Below the pieces are notes generated by a model. It made no database searches. It was not told where the DNA came from and was given only the letters and a program-made list of their open reading frames with translations. A program made the translations under genes and the position numbers. From UBA7960 sp964624065 (GTDB lineage Bacteria; Bacteroidota; Bacteroidia; Bacteroidales; UBA7960), in assembly GCA_964624065.1 (NCBI GenBank), contig CAZUWF010000009.1, positions 11,580 through 75,579 of the forward strand: 64,000 nucleotides of DNA, in the 5' to 3' direction. This document shows positions 9,168 through 17,888 of the stretch, piece by piece. Numbering within the stretch: position 1 is the stretch's first letter; each line of letters starts with the position of its first letter.

Positions 9168-9752
9168 ATGAAAAAGATTGAACTTGAAATAATCGGGATA
9201 TCTTTCAGCCAGTCTCAATCTGGAGCTTATGCCTTGATCCTAGGCGAAGTAGGCAAAAAAAGGCGGCTGCCGATAATAATAGGCAGTTACGAAGCACAGG
9301 CTATTGCAGTGGAGCTCGAAAAAATGAACCCCACCAGACCGCTCACTCACGATCTTTTCAAGAACTTCGCCACAGCATTCCACATAGACTTGCTGGAAGT
9401 AATCATCTACAAGTTTAGCGAGGGTATTTTCTTTGCCAAGCTAATTTGCCAAGATGGCCGTAAGCAGGTTGAAATTGACTCTCGAACATCTGATGCTGTT
9501 GCCCTTGCCATAAGGTTCAAATGCAAGATTTTTACCTACGAAGAAATCTTGAAAGAGGCAGGTATGGTGCTTCAGGTTGAAAAGAAGTACTCGCCCGAGG
9601 GCATCCTGAAAGCGGAGGTTGAAAAGGAAGCCGACGACCTTGAGGGGCTTGATTTGGAGGAACTCCAATCACAGCTTAATGAAGCAATCAAAGAGGAGGC
9701 ATACGAAAAGGCCTCCCGCATAAGAGACGAGATAAACCGTAGAAAGAAGTAA
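9168..9752 (+). CDS. Bifunctional nuclease family (DUF151) protein with C-terminal UvrB/C motif
   Basis: A 194-residue cytosolic protein. Residues about 1-135 match the DUF151/bifunctional nuclease family: LPIIIGSYEAQAIAVEL, RPLTHDL, and DSRTSDAVALAIRF. After an acidic linker, the last about 40 residues (ELQSQLNEAIKEEAYEKASRIRDEI) form a UVR helical hairpin like that of UvrB and UvrC. This two-domain form is frequent in Bacteroidota and its role is unproven. The open frame extends to a TTG at 9150, but ATG 9168 (MKKIELEIIG) fits the family start. The transporter gene follows after 26 bases. Confidence 0.85.
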   Translation: MKKIELEIIGISFSQSQSGAYALILGEVGKKRRLPIIIGSYEAQAIAVELEKMNPTRPLTHDLFKNFATAFHIDLLEVIIYKFSEGIFFAKLICQDGRKQVEIDSRTSDAVALAIRFKCKIFTYEEILKEAGMVLQVEKKYSPEGILKAEVEKEADDLEGLDLEELQSQLNEAIKEEAYEKASRIRDEINRRKK

Positions 9753-9778
9753 TTAATCATAACCCAAAACCCTCTTTA

Positions 9779-11320
9779 ATGAAATCTATAACCAAATTAT
9801 TCGCAAAATTGATCATTGCCTCTCTGCTTGTGGTGTTAAGTGGCGGCGGCGTTATTGCACAAATCTCACCCAACAAACCGGGGGTGGAGCAAACCGAAAC
9901 CACAGAGTTTACTGGAAATGTTACCCAATACAATGCATCTGAGGAAGTTGATGAAAATAATTCGGTGACAGATGAGGATGTAGCCACCGCCGAGGGTATG
10001 GCAGAAGCACCTGTCTTCAAGCAGGGTTTCAGCCTTCGTGGGCTTTACAGGGGTTTGATTGGTATGATGTCACTTATTTTCATCGCCTGGCTTTTTAGCA
10101 ACAATCGGAAGGCCATAAACTGGAAGGTGGTGGGAATAGGGCTGCTAATACAAGCTGTTTTAGCCTTTAGTATATTGCAAATAGGACCAGTTCAGGGTTT
10201 TTTCGAGTTAATAGGTAAGGCTTTCGTCAAGATACTTGATTTTTCAAAGGCAGGAACAGAGTTTCTTTTTGCCGGGTTCTTGAACACAGAAACCTACGGC
10301 TTCATCTTCGCCTTTCAGGTATTGCCAACCATTATCTTCTTCTCGGCACTTACCAGCCTGCTTTTTTACCTTGGTATAATTCAAAAGGTGGTTTATGTCT
10401 TGGCATTGCTAATGACCAAGGCGATGAAGATTTCGGGTGCCGAGAGCTTGTCGGTGGCAGGAAACATTTTCTTAGGTCAAACCGAATCGCCGTTGATGAT
10501 CAAGGCCTACCTTGAAAAAATGAACAAATCGGAGATACTGCTTGTGATGACTGGCGGAATGGCCACAATGGCCGGTGGTGTGTTGGCGGCTTATATTGCG
10601 TTTTTGGGTGGCGACGATCCCGTGCAGAGGCTCATCTTTGCCAAACACCTTCTGGCGGCATCAATCATGGCCGCACCAGGTGCAGTGGTCATTGCCAAAA
10701 TTCTGGCTCCGCAAACCGAAGAAATTAACCTCGATGTGGAGGTTTCGAAGGATAGGATAGGGAGCAATGTTCTTGATTCAATTTCCAATGGCACCACCGA
10801 AGGTCTAAAACTTGCAGCCAACGTTGCTGCAATGTTGTTGGTTTTCATTGCCTTCATTGCCCTGTTCAACTTCGCCGCTGGAAAGATTGGCGATTTAACA
10901 GGATTGAATTCTAGCATTGCAGAATTTTCAAACGGACAATACACAAGGTTATCATTACAATTCATCCTCGGGTATGCTTTTAGTCCGATTATGTGGCTCA
11001 TAGGGATAAGCATGGAGGACATAACTCTTGCAGGGAGGCTTCTGGGAGAGAAGGTCATTATGACCGAATTTATTGGATACACGAGCTTGGCCGAATTGAA
11101 GGCTGCTGGAGCATTTTCCGACCCAAAATCAATAATTATGTCAACCTACCTCCTTTGCGGGTTCGCCAACTTTGCAAGTATTGGAATCCAAATTGGGGGG
11201 ATAGGCTCACTTGCCCCCGGGCAAAGGGTTCAGCTTTCCAAGTTTGGTTTGCGAGCCCTTCTTGGTGGAACCATTGCCGCACTAATGAGTGCCACGATGG
11301 TGGGTGTAGTACTTGGGTAG
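9779..11320 (+). CDS. Concentrative nucleoside transporter (CNT/NupC family) with secreted N-terminal extension
   Basis: A 513-residue inner-membrane protein for ion-coupled nucleoside uptake. The CNT signature is clear: FLGQTESPLMIKAYL, the MTGGMATMAGGVLAAY repeat and the late CGFANFASIGIQIGG. It differs from E. coli NupC by an N-terminal signal-like helix (residues 5-27) followed by an acidic Thr/Glu-rich segment (about 28-80) before the first CNT helix. It lies 26 bases after the nuclease-like gene and upstream of thyA-folA, consistent with a nucleoside and thymidylate neighbourhood. Confidence 0.9.
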   Translation: MKSITKLFAKLIIASLLVVLSGGGVIAQISPNKPGVEQTETTEFTGNVTQYNASEEVDENNSVTDEDVATAEGMAEAPVFKQGFSLRGLYRGLIGMMSLIFIAWLFSNNRKAINWKVVGIGLLIQAVLAFSILQIGPVQGFFELIGKAFVKILDFSKAGTEFLFAGFLNTETYGFIFAFQVLPTIIFFSALTSLLFYLGIIQKVVYVLALLMTKAMKISGAESLSVAGNIFLGQTESPLMIKAYLEKMNKSEILLVMTGGMATMAGGVLAAYIAFLGGDDPVQRLIFAKHLLAASIMAAPGAVVIAKILAPQTEEINLDVEVSKDRIGSNVLDSISNGTTEGLKLAANVAAMLLVFIAFIALFNFAAGKIGDLTGLNSSIAEFSNGQYTRLSLQFILGYAFSPIMWLIGISMEDITLAGRLLGEKVIMTEFIGYTSLAELKAAGAFSDPKSIIMSTYLLCGFANFASIGIQIGGIGSLAPGQRVQLSKFGLRALLGGTIAALMSATMVGVVLG

Positions 11321-11426
11321 TGATATGCTTTGAGGATTTATCTATAGCAAATGGATCCTTTTAAAAAAGCCCGCGGATTGAGCCGTCGGCTGTTTCAATA
11401 GATATTATCCATACCCATTAAGTTTA

Positions 11427-12218
11427 ATGAAGCAATACCACCAATTACTCGAACATATTTTAAACAACGGGATCAGGAAGGACGACCGCACTGGTACAGG
11501 CACGTTGAGTGTTTTTGGATACCAAATGAGATTCAACTTGGAAGAAGGATTTCCGGTAGTTACAACCAAGAAGTTGCACCTAAGGAGCATTATTCACGAA
11601 TTGCTGTGGTTTTTGAAGGGCGAGACCAACATCAAGTACCTAAAAGAAAACGATGTGCATATTTGGGACGAATGGGCCGACCAAAATGGCAACCTTGGAC
11701 CGGTGTACGGTGCCCAGTGGCGCTCCTGGCAATCAAACGGGAAAGTTGTTGATCAGATTTCGCAGTTGGTAAACCAAATTAAGACCAACCCCGACTCGCG
11801 AAGACTTCTGGTAAGTGCTTGGAATGTAGCCGAAATTGACCAGATGGCCCTCCCTCCGTGTCATGTGCTGTTTCAGTTTTACGTTGCCAACGGGAAGTTG
11901 TCGTGTCAACTCTACCAAAGAAGTGCCGATGTTTTTTTGGGCGTTCCCTTCAACATTGCATCATACTCTTTGCTTACGCTAATGCTAGCCCAAGTTTGCG
12001 AATTAATGCCCGGCGAGTTCGTCCATACCTTTGGCGATGCCCACCTTTACCTTAACCATCTTGACCAAGCCAAGTTGCAACTTAGCCGAGAACCACGAAG
12101 GCTGCCATTTATGAGACTCAATCCTGAGGTGAAGGACATATTTGGTTTCAAGTTTGATGACTTTTACTTGGAAGGTTACGAACCCCACCCACACATAAAG
12201 GCACCCGTGGCTGTTTAG
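11427..12218 (+). CDS. thyA: Thymidylate synthase
   Basis: ThyA methylates dUMP to dTMP with methylene-tetrahydrofolate, producing dihydrofolate. The 263-residue protein is the same size as E. coli ThyA. The catalytic cysteine is C145 in LPPCHVLFQFYV; RRLLVSAWN, SCQLYQRSADVFLGVPFNIASY and HLYLNHLDQ are all present. folA, which recycles its dihydrofolate product, begins 26 bases after the stop, so the two form an operon. The 106 bases upstream show no strong promoter box. Confidence 0.98.
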   Translation: MKQYHQLLEHILNNGIRKDDRTGTGTLSVFGYQMRFNLEEGFPVVTTKKLHLRSIIHELLWFLKGETNIKYLKENDVHIWDEWADQNGNLGPVYGAQWRSWQSNGKVVDQISQLVNQIKTNPDSRRLLVSAWNVAEIDQMALPPCHVLFQFYVANGKLSCQLYQRSADVFLGVPFNIASYSLLTLMLAQVCELMPGEFVHTFGDAHLYLNHLDQAKLQLSREPRRLPFMRLNPEVKDIFGFKFDDFYLEGYEPHPHIKAPVAV

Positions 12219-12244
12219 CCTTTTAAATCAAAACTGTACATACA

Positions 12245-12751
12245 ATGGAAGGATTGCAAGCAAGCATTATTGTGGCCTTGGCCAAGAAAAACGTTATAGG
12301 GGCCGATAACAAACTCCCCTGGCACCTGCCTGCCGACCTGCAGCATTTCAAGAGAACCACAATGGGCAATACCATTATTATGGGTCGCAAAACTTTCCAA
12401 TCAATTGGCCGGTCCCTTCCAGGGAGAAGAACCATTGTAGTGAGCAAAAATACAAGTTTTGCAGGCTATGGTGTTGAAGTGGCCAAATCGCTCCAAGAAG
12501 CCTTGGAGCTTGCCAAAGGGCCAAAAGAGGTTTTCATTGTTGGTGGAGCCCAAATTTATGACCAGGCCATCAACCTTCCGGTTATAAAAAGCCTACGTGT
12601 AACCGAAGTAGATGCTTCCTTTAATGGCGATTCATTTTTTCCTAAAATTGATAAGCGCAAGTGGAAGCTAATTGAACGAATTGACCACAAGTCAGATGAA
12701 AAGAACCCCCATGATTACAGTTTCCTTACATACCAAAGGATAAAGAGTTGA
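12245..12751 (+). CDS. folA: Dihydrofolate reductase
   Basis: FolA reduces dihydrofolate to tetrahydrofolate with NADPH. The 168-residue protein has the NKLPWHLPADLQHFK substrate-binding segment with the catalytic acid D31, TIIMGRKTFQSIGRSLPGRRTIVVS, and the NADPH motif VFIVGGAQIYDQA. It is the second gene of the thyA-folA unit. Confidence 0.97.
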   Translation: MEGLQASIIVALAKKNVIGADNKLPWHLPADLQHFKRTTMGNTIIMGRKTFQSIGRSLPGRRTIVVSKNTSFAGYGVEVAKSLQEALELAKGPKEVFIVGGAQIYDQAINLPVIKSLRVTEVDASFNGDSFFPKIDKRKWKLIERIDHKSDEKNPHDYSFLTYQRIKS

Positions 12752-13039
12752 TAGGCTGATATGGTGATGCGTGGGTGGGCTTATGGGTTGATAAGGTTGG
12801 CGCTTTGAAAATTGTATGTTTTGGGTTGTTCCTTACGTGCTTTAGACTGTTATTGGTAACTAGTTGGTTTGGCCTAAATTAATCGACTTTGAGTTCGAAT
12901 TTGGTAATTGAGCCATTCCCACAAAGTAAAAACTTCATTAACATCTTACAATTTTTAAATTAAAGGTTGGAATTTCGAAATTATTTTTTTCCATCTTCTC
13001 TGCCAATTTTTCGCCCCTTCATTTATTACTCCTTCTCCA

Positions 13040-14302
13040 TTACGTTTTTTGCTTCTGTTTTCTCGCTGCCGGAAACAGTACGTTGTTGAGGATAAGCCTA
13101 TAGCCTGGCGAATTGGGAAAGTTATCCAAATCTGTTGGGATATCGCCAACGTAATGCCGGTAGTCTTCGGGGTCGTGTCCTCCCAAAAAAGTAAAGGTTC
13201 CGTTTCCAAAGGAGCCATGAATGTACCTTGCCTCGTTTTTTGCCTTTGTTTCGCCAAGGATAGTCACGTTGGGTTTTATGGTTTCGTTTCTGAAAGCTGT
13301 GGCTTGCCCCATAAACCCCTTAAGAACTGTGGCGTGGTTTTGAGCCAACATTGTGGGCACCACGTCCCATTTTGCCGAGAACTCGAAAAGTGTAAAAAAG
13401 TCGGACAATTCATTTCGGTTAATTTTGACCACGTCAATATTGGATTTTTCGTAAATCGCCGGGTTTGTATTTATGATAAAATTGTGAAATGCAAAAGTTT
13501 TCGAAAAGTCCAATTTTTGTTGTGCCTCTGGGTCCATTATGCTGCCATCAAAAACCTCGTGCAAAATATCCACCCCATCAGCTGCAAGGGCTATGTCAAG
13601 GCTTTCGGGTGCAGAGCACATTGCGAACAAGTACCCCCCTCCGGAAACAAAATCCCTTATTTTCTTTGCCACGGCCAATTTCATTTGCGACACCTTTGAA
13701 AACCCAAGCTTTCGGGCAATACCCTCCTGAAATTTCACATCGTCCTGATACCATTGTTCGTTCCTGAAACTTGCCCAAAACTTGCCATATTGACCCGTAA
13801 AGTCTTCGTGGTGCAGGTGGAGCCAATCGTACATAGGCAAAACACCCCTTACAACATCCTCGTCGTAAATCCTGTAGTAGGGTATTTCGGCGTAGGTTAG
13901 CACTAAGGTTACGGCATCGTTCCAAGGAAGGGTGTTTGGTGGGGTGTAAACCGCAATACGCGGCACCTTGTGAAGCCGAATTTCCTCCTTGTTCACGTTG
14001 GGGTTGGAAATCTCCTCTAGGATGGCATCGGCCTGGATGTTGGCAATGATCTGAATTGTAACCCCCCTGGCAAAGCACTCCTCTTCAAAAACCCGGCTGT
14101 GTGGAAACATAAAACTACCCCCACGGTAATTTAGCAACCAGCTAACCTCAACATTCTTGGTTAGGACCAAATAGGCAATACCGTAAGCCTTGAGGTGGTT
14201 TCTTTGGGAGTCGTCCATAGGCACCAAAATATGAGCCGAAAAACCTGCTGCCATTTGCATCCACAACAAGGCACAAACAATAAACTTCCTAAAAAGCACC
14301 AT
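13040..14302 (-). CDS. Secreted protein of the group often labelled 'asparagine synthetase B'; function unknown
   Basis: A 420-residue protein with an N-terminal signal peptide (residues about 1-23, ending GFSA), so it is probably periplasmic. Similar Bacteroidota proteins carry the name 'asparagine synthetase B', but the features of AsnB are absent: there is no N-terminal nucleophilic Cys and no PP-loop ATP motif, and AsnB is not secreted. What is visible is a flavodoxin- or ThuA-like alternation with a nucleophile-elbow-like segment GGGYLFAMCSAPES and a late GNGTFTFLGGHDPEDY motif. It lies 33 bases after dnaB on the same strand and may be cotranscribed with it. Confidence 0.65.
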   Translation of the reverse strand: MVLFRKFIVCALLWMQMAAGFSAHILVPMDDSQRNHLKAYGIAYLVLTKNVEVSWLLNYRGGSFMFPHSRVFEEECFARGVTIQIIANIQADAILEEISNPNVNKEEIRLHKVPRIAVYTPPNTLPWNDAVTLVLTYAEIPYYRIYDEDVVRGVLPMYDWLHLHHEDFTGQYGKFWASFRNEQWYQDDVKFQEGIARKLGFSKVSQMKLAVAKKIRDFVSGGGYLFAMCSAPESLDIALAADGVDILHEVFDGSIMDPEAQQKLDFSKTFAFHNFIINTNPAIYEKSNIDVVKINRNELSDFFTLFEFSAKWDVVPTMLAQNHATVLKGFMGQATAFRNETIKPNVTILGETKAKNEARYIHGSFGNGTFTFLGGHDPEDYRHYVGDIPTDLDNFPNSPGYRLILNNVLFPAARKQKQKT

Positions 14303-14335
14303 TGTAAAAAAATGTATAAAAAAATCCTTGGAAAA

Positions 14336-15868
14336 TCAGAATGGAGGATCTTCGTAAGTCTCGTCCTCGTTTAGTTTGGATTGAAAGGTAACCAAACCCT
14401 CATCGCCATCAAACCTTTTGGATGGCTGTAGTTTATCCGAAAATTTAAGACTGGAACCGTGGTAGTCAGAAAACTTGGCGTACTGCCCGTGGAAGAATAG
14501 GTCCACATCGCCCGTGCTGCCATTACGGTGTTTCGCAATTATCAACTGGGCAAGCCCTTCGGTGGAATTACCTTGGTCGTCTTGGGTAATCTTGTAGTAT
14601 TCGGGTCGATAAATGAACAAAACCATATCTGCATCTTGCTCAATTGCACCCGATTCCCTTAAGTCGGATAGTTGAGGCCTTTTATTTCCACCACGGGTTT
14701 CAACTGCCCTGCTAAGTTGTGAAATTGCGAGTACTGGAATGTTCAATTCCTTTGCAAGACTTTTGAGCGATCTGGATATGTTGCTAATTTCTTGTTCACG
14801 GTTGCCACGGTGGTCTGCTCCGCCAGACATTAACTGCAGGTAGTCGACAATCAACATCTGTATGTTGTGCTGCGATTTAAGGCGCCTGGCCTTGGCTCTA
14901 AGGTCGAAAATACCAAGTGCTGGAGTGTCGTCAATGTAAATTGGGGCATCGGTTAGGGCGCTAATTCTAGCATTTAACTGCTGGAACTCAACCTGATCAA
15001 GCTTACCCTTGCGGAGCTTGTCGGCAGCAAACATCGATTCACTTGATATTAACCTTTTTACAAGTTGCACCCCGGTCATTTCCAAGGAGAATACTGCAAC
15101 CGGCATTTTTCCTTCAACGGCAATGTTTCGTGCCATTGTTAACATAAAGGCGGTTTTTCCCATACCTGGACGAGCGGCAAGTACAATCAAATCAGACCTT
15201 TGCCATCCGGCCGTAATGTTGTCTAGCGCCGAAAAACCACTAGGAACCCCGCTAATGTTCCCGTCTTGCTTGGTGGCCTTCTCTATCTCTTCCATTGCCT
15301 CCTTTACGAGGTCAACCATCTTGTTGTAGTTACGCCTCAGATTGGTTTCGCTCACCGAAAATAGGTTTCGCTCGGCAAAATCCAAAATGTCAAAAACATC
15401 GGTGGTATCCTCATAGCTATGCCTTATTACCTCAGACGAGATGCTTATGAGTTCTCTTTGCAGGTATTTTTGCTGCACTATCCTTGCGTGGTATTCAACG
15501 TTTGCAGCAGATGCAACCCGATTTGAAAGTTGGGAGATGTAGTAAGCGCCACCGGCCAGCTCCAAGTCGCCCGATGTTTTTAACTCTTGCACCACAGTTA
15601 GAATGTCCACCGGTAACGACTGGCTGAAAAGTTTCTTTATGGCCTTGTAAATCAATTGGTGTGCCTCCTTGTAGAAGAACTCAGGCTCGAAAAATTCCAC
15701 TATGGCATTGAGGGCATTTTGTTCCAGCAAAACTGCTCCCAGCACTGATTCCTCAAGGTCAACGGCCTGCGGCGGCACCCTCCCGTGCTTAAGGTGATCA
15801 ATGGCACCAGGCTTCCGTTCCCACTTGTCGGCCAAGGTTTGAGTTTTTCTTGCCTTTTTTGTTTCCAT
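14336..15868 (-). CDS. dnaB: Replicative DNA helicase
   Basis: DnaB is the hexameric ring helicase that unwinds DNA at the replication fork. The 510-residue protein has the N-terminal interaction domain (PPQAVDLEESVLGAVLLE, about 32-48) and a RecA-like motor with Walker A ARPGMGKT at 232-239, EMTGVQLVKRLISSES, Walker B MLIVDYLQLM and the LSQLSRAVE/DLRESGAIEQDAD motifs. The length is somewhat over the family average because of a C-terminal tail. The only in-frame ATG sits 5 bases after a perfect -7 box, so the mRNA may have no leader. Confidence 0.97.
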   Translation of the reverse strand: METKKARKTQTLADKWERKPGAIDHLKHGRVPPQAVDLEESVLGAVLLEQNALNAIVEFFEPEFFYKEAHQLIYKAIKKLFSQSLPVDILTVVQELKTSGDLELAGGAYYISQLSNRVASAANVEYHARIVQQKYLQRELISISSEVIRHSYEDTTDVFDILDFAERNLFSVSETNLRRNYNKMVDLVKEAMEEIEKATKQDGNISGVPSGFSALDNITAGWQRSDLIVLAARPGMGKTAFMLTMARNIAVEGKMPVAVFSLEMTGVQLVKRLISSESMFAADKLRKGKLDQVEFQQLNARISALTDAPIYIDDTPALGIFDLRAKARRLKSQHNIQMLIVDYLQLMSGGADHRGNREQEISNISRSLKSLAKELNIPVLAISQLSRAVETRGGNKRPQLSDLRESGAIEQDADMVLFIYRPEYYKITQDDQGNSTEGLAQLIIAKHRNGSTGDVDLFFHGQYAKFSDYHGSSLKFSDKLQPSKRFDGDEGLVTFQSKLNEDETYEDPPF

Positions 15869-15872
15869 AGTT

Positions 15873-15880
15873 CAAAAGTA
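15873..15880 (-). promoter_or_regulatory. -7 box abutting the dnaB start codon
   Basis: The minus strand reads TACTTTTG here, a perfect TAnnTTTG. Its last base is only 5 nucleotides from the A of the dnaB ATG. A convincing -33 element was not found at the usual distance. Confidence 0.45.
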
Positions 15881-16136
15881 CAAAATCATACCCTTTCCTT
15901 TAAAATATCGTGTATAATTTTTTCAACAAAAATTTTTACCGGCACTTCTTGCATAAATGTAGAAGCCTGCTGGTAATGTTTTATCCGTTTTGATTAAACA
16001 ATTACTTCCCTATTGGGTTAGGATTATTGTAACCGGTCATTGGTAATTCGATCGAAATTTTTATTTACTTTGCCAATCAATATCGTGTTCAGAAACTATT
16101 AAGTGCGTAATTTTCTTACCCTCAATTTATTTTGAA

Positions 16137-16805
16137 ATGAAAAAGCTTTTTGCGATTGTTGGGGCAATTGGATTTTTTGCTTTATTATTTTACTCTCCTG
16201 ACCAACAAAATGATGCTGTGCAATCAGGACTTGTACCAAACCGTATGCCGGTGGCCGGCCAAGGGGCTTTTTTTAATGCCATTCCTGGTCAAAACAATAC
16301 CTCCACGGCAGGAATGCCAGTGACTAATCCAACAAATGCGAATCTTGGGCCAATGCCCGAGTTTAACCCACCACACGGTCAGCCTTGGCACAGGTGCGAG
16401 ATTCCTGTTGGGGCACCTCTTAATTCGGCTCCCCAAAGCACGGGTTCCAATATGAACCAACCCGTGGCGCAATCTGGCCCAAGTGCATCGCCTGCAAACT
16501 CAGGGGTGAAGCCAAAGTTGAATCCTCCCCACGGGGAACCCTGGCATAGGTGCGACATTGACGTTGGTGCACCCTTAGATTCGCCTCCTCGAAGCACCAG
16601 CACTCAGGCAACTACCAATAATGTTGCCTCAAATCCAGAAATAATAACACCCATAATTCCCCCAAACCCCCTTGAAGGGCAGGTCAAACAACCTGTTATT
16701 GACAATCAAGATCCGGCAAACACCGGTCCAAAGCCCGCCGTTAATCCACCCCATGGCCAGCCGTGGCACAGGTGCGACATTAAAGTTGGTGACCCGCTTC
16801 CATAG
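16137..16805 (+). CDS. Secreted protein with three HGxPWHRC repeats, function unknown
   Basis: A 222-residue protein with an N-terminal hydrophobic helix (residues 4-19; signal peptide or anchor) and a low-complexity Pro/Asn/Ser/Thr body. Three copies of a 19-residue motif, NPPHG[QE]PWHRC[DE]I-x-VG-x-PL, occupy residues 77-95, 129-147 and 203-221 (bases 16365-16421, 16521-16577 and 16743-16799); the last nearly ends the protein. Each copy has two His, one Trp and the protein's only Cys residues, so metal, heme or covalent modification chemistry is possible but unproven. I recall HGxPGHRC motifs at the C-termini of unnamed Bacteroidota proteins; no function is known to me. TTACTTTG near 16066 may be its promoter. 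Confidence 0.8.
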   Translation: MKKLFAIVGAIGFFALLFYSPDQQNDAVQSGLVPNRMPVAGQGAFFNAIPGQNNTSTAGMPVTNPTNANLGPMPEFNPPHGQPWHRCEIPVGAPLNSAPQSTGSNMNQPVAQSGPSASPANSGVKPKLNPPHGEPWHRCDIDVGAPLDSPPRSTSTQATTNNVASNPEIITPIIPPNPLEGQVKQPVIDNQDPANTGPKPAVNPPHGQPWHRCDIKVGDPLP

Positions 16806-16976
16806 ATATTGTGAGTTTTTTTAAGAAGCCCCTAGAATGTGATTTTTGAATTCAGAGGTTTGAATCATAGTGGATTGTTGCTCAATGGTCGTTCAAAGAA
16901 TTCCCAAGTTTTTTCAAAGTATTTTAAGGTGCCTAGAAGGATTTTAAAAACAATGATAATCAATACCTGAATTGAT

Positions 16977-17384
16977 ATGAAAAAAAAGCCTGTAATAATG
17001 GCCTTTTTTGTTTTAGCAATTGAGTTTTCATTTGCCCAGGTGACACTCCAAGTGGAGGTTTTCAACTTTCGAAACAATAAAGGTATTGTTCACATTGAAC
17101 TCAAAAATCAAGAGCAAGAACAGGTTGCAGCCCAATCCACAGCAATACAAGACAAAAAGTGTGTTTTTGTTTTTGATGGATTGGAGCCGGGCAAGTACTC
17201 CTTCAGGTTTATTCACGATGAAAACCAAAACAACGAAATTGACACCAACTGGCTAGGTATTCCCAGGGAGGGATTTGGATTCTCCAATAATCCACGTATG
17301 ACATTTGGCCCGCCCAAGTTTCCCAAAACCCTGTTTGAACTAAAAGAATCAATGGTAATTAGGGTTAAGCCAAAATACTTCTAA
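16977..17384 (+). CDS. DUF2141-like secreted protein
   Basis: A 135-residue protein with a cleavable signal peptide (about 1-20, ending FSFAQ) and a beta-sandwich-like body. The family signature is visible: GLEPGKYSFRFIHDENQNNEIDTN, then a segment starting WLGIPREGFGFSNN and FGPPKFPKTLFEL. DUF2141 proteins are periplasmic and of unknown role, and are often found beside lipid or carotenoid genes. It leads the cluster of NTF2-like, SDR, FAD oxidoreductase and hydrolase genes, with the next start 11 bases after its stop. Confidence 0.8.
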   Translation: MKKKPVIMAFFVLAIEFSFAQVTLQVEVFNFRNNKGIVHIELKNQEQEQVAAQSTAIQDKKCVFVFDGLEPGKYSFRFIHDENQNNEIDTNWLGIPREGFGFSNNPRMTFGPPKFPKTLFELKESMVIRVKPKYF

Positions 17385-17395
17385 CCTTTTTTCAA

Positions 17396-17878
17396 ATGAA
17401 TATGGAAACAACAGGAACCGTGCCCAAAAACCAAGATGATGAAATGATTGAGTTAAACATTGACACCGTCAAAGAATTGTGGTCGCAGACCTACAACCGC
17501 GAGGGCAAGCCCGACTGGTCGCATATTTTCAAATACTACCACAAAGACATTGTTTTTCAAGACACAATCCAGCGCATAGAAGGCATTGATGATTTTGTGG
17601 CAATGTGCAACCGCCTCACGAAGCGTACCAAGCAGTTGCAGATGGAAATTGTGTCAATTACTCAAAACGAAAACGTTATAATGTTTGATTGGGTAATGAC
17701 AATGATGTTCAAGAAATACCCCAACACCCCGATGTTCGGCGCAACCAAACTGGTTCTGAGCCACGATGGGTTGATCATTCAACAAAGGGATTACTACGAC
17801 CTTTGGGGCGACATTTTCAACAACATACCGCGCTTCGGTACAATGTACCGCAGGTTTTTGAAAAGAAAATTCGGTTGA
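17396..17878 (+). CDS. NTF2-like/SnoaL-fold protein
   Basis: A 160-residue soluble protein. The pattern VKELWSQTYN...KPDWSHIFKYYHKDIVFQDTI...IEGIDDFVAMCNRL is typical of the nuclear transport factor 2 (NTF2-like) superfamily, whose cone-shaped fold often binds hydrophobic ligands or acts as a small isomerase or cyclase. No catalytic residues can be assigned. It lies 11 bases after the DUF2141-like gene and 10 bases before the SDR, which suggests that it acts on the same substrate. Confidence 0.75.
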   Translation: MNMETTGTVPKNQDDEMIELNIDTVKELWSQTYNREGKPDWSHIFKYYHKDIVFQDTIQRIEGIDDFVAMCNRLTKRTKQLQMEIVSITQNENVIMFDWVMTMMFKKYPNTPMFGATKLVLSHDGLIIQQRDYYDLWGDIFNNIPRFGTMYRRFLKRKFG

Positions 17879-17888
17879 TGAGCTGCCC

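Noticed and set aside
16365..16799. The three repeats considered as a CRISPR-like or DNA-level repeat array
   Set aside because: The repeats are diverged at the DNA level, unequally spaced and in frame with a secreted protein, so the constraint is on the protein.
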